A stretch of DNA of 6,623 bases. It comes from an uncultured Lachnospira sp. GTDB lineage: Bacteria > Bacillota > Clostridia > Lachnospirales > Lachnospiraceae. Positions 5,944-6,623 of the stretch are shown one piece after another (the stretch's first letter is position 1; the number at the start of each line of letters is the position of its first letter). The notes below the pieces were generated by a model that made no database searches, was not told where the DNA came from, and saw only the letters and a program-made list of their open reading frames with translations. Position numbers and translations under genes: made by a program. The stretch is from assembly GCA_947169835.1 (NCBI GenBank), contig CAMVRH010000053.1:1-6623 (forward strand), given 5' to 3'.

Positions 5944-6623
5944 ATGGGAAAAGTAGAACAAGACGGAAAAATTGAACAATTTAAAGCTGCTATGAACAAC
6001 AGAGATTATGACACTGCAGTACAGATTGCAGACACTCTTGATATAAAACATATCAGAGACAACAACATGCTCAGTCTGATTGCGGATGCATATGAACTGT
6101 CAAACGACTATGAATTAGCAAAGCAAGTTCTTCTTTACGCGTATGAGAATACAAAAGCAGGAAGACACTTAGCTTACAGACTATGTCTTGTTTCGATTAA
6201 GAATGGGGAGATTGACGAAGCTGAAGAGTTTTACGAGGACTTTGTCGAGATGGCGCCAAAGGATACAGGTCGCTACGTACTAAAATACAAAATGGCAGAA
6301 GCCCTAAACAAACCAAAAGATGAGTTAATCAAAATTTTGGAAGACTATGTAAATATTGATATGGAAGAAAAGTGGGCTTACGAGCTCGCAAAACTATATA
6401 AAGAAACTGGAGATACAACAAAGTGTGTTGAACTATGTGATGAGATGGGCCTTTGGTTTTCCGAGGGACGCTACATCAAAAAGGCAATGGAACTCAAGAA
6501 GTCTATTCAGCCTCTAAACATTACTCAGCAGCAGTTGTTGGATAGGGAAGATCCAGTGGAGGAGGAAGAAGTGGTTGAAAAGCCAAAGAGTGAACCTCAT
6601 GTTTCAAAGAGTCCAATAGAATC
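5944..6623 (+). CDS. TPR-repeat-like protein downstream of recR, 3' end outside window
   Basis: The reading frame opens with ATG at 5944, preceded by AGAGGA (5931-5936) at a 7-nt spacing, and stays open for 226 codons to the window edge. The visible protein is mostly helical, with a repeating helix-turn-helix pattern resembling tetratricopeptide repeats between about residues 10 and 190. Examples are FKAAMNNRDYDTAVQIADTL, IADAYELSNDYELAKQVL, AYRLCLVSIKNGEIDEAEEF and YELAKLYKETGDTTKCVELC. A CDEMGLWFSEGRYIKKAMEL segment follows, and after it an acidic linker (DREDPVEEEEVVEKPKSEP), so a further domain may lie beyond. No signal peptide or membrane segment is seen, so it is probably cytoplasmic. 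From memory, TPR proteins sit after recR in several Lachnospiraceae. Its function is unknown; TPRs usually hold protein complexes together. The 18-nt gap after recR suggests co-transcription. Confidence 0.85.
   Translation, partial: MGKVEQDGKIEQFKAAMNNRDYDTAVQIADTLDIKHIRDNNMLSLIADAYELSNDYELAKQVLLYAYENTKAGRHLAYRLCLVSIKNGEIDEAEEFYEDFVEMAPKDTGRYVLKYKMAEALNKPKDELIKILEDYVNIDMEEKWAYELAKLYKETGDTTKCVELCDEMGLWFSEGRYIKKAMELKKSIQPLNITQQQLLDREDPVEEEEVVEKPKSEPHVSKSPIE

Overview
The window looks like chromosomal core DNA of a low-GC, anaerobic-type Bacillota, most likely class Clostridia and possibly a Lachnospiraceae relative. The gene order is the reason: a YaaH-like glycoside hydrolase, tadA, a large Bacillus-type SRP RNA, dnaX, a ybaB/EbfC gene and recR, all on the plus strand. 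This is the conserved tadA-scr-dnaX-yaaK-recR block of Gram-positive bacteria. The AT-rich codon use and strong Shine-Dalgarno sites agree with that placement. It is inference from gene content; no 16S rRNA or other taxonomic marker is present.

Layout. Positions 1-482 hold the C-terminal catalytic domain of a SpoU/TrmH-family rRNA 2'-O-methyltransferase whose N-terminus lies outside the window. Positions 483-675 are non-coding. They hold a near-consensus promoter (495-523) with a small inverted repeat over its -35 box, then about 145 nt of untranslated leader rich in potential pairing and ending in a perfect GC-rich hairpin. A lipoprotein with a GH18 glycosidase domain (676-2448) follows, abutted without a gap by the tRNA adenosine deaminase gene tadA (2449-2901). 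The promoter of the SRP RNA overlaps the end of tadA. The RNA (about 2919-3181) is followed almost immediately by a strong intrinsic terminator. A new promoter (3263-3291) drives dnaX (3368-4981), a ybaB/EbfC gene (4981-5319), recR (5329-5925) and a TPR-repeat protein (5944 to beyond the window end). Spacing in this second unit is so tight (1-nt overlap, 9 nt, 18 nt) that it is almost certainly one operon.

How the genes fit together. dnaX encodes the clamp-loader subunit of DNA polymerase III, and RecR mediates RecF-pathway repair. The YbaB-like protein is a small DNA-binding partner that always travels with them. TadA (wobble inosine), the SRP RNA (membrane-protein targeting) and the rRNA methyltransferase are translation and secretion housekeeping functions. 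The GH18 lipoprotein acts outside the membrane, probably on cell-wall or other aminosugar glycans.

I found no mobile element, CRISPR array, tRNA or defence system. The least explained parts are the structured leader before the GH18 gene, the unusual N-terminal architecture of that protein, and the TPR protein after recR.
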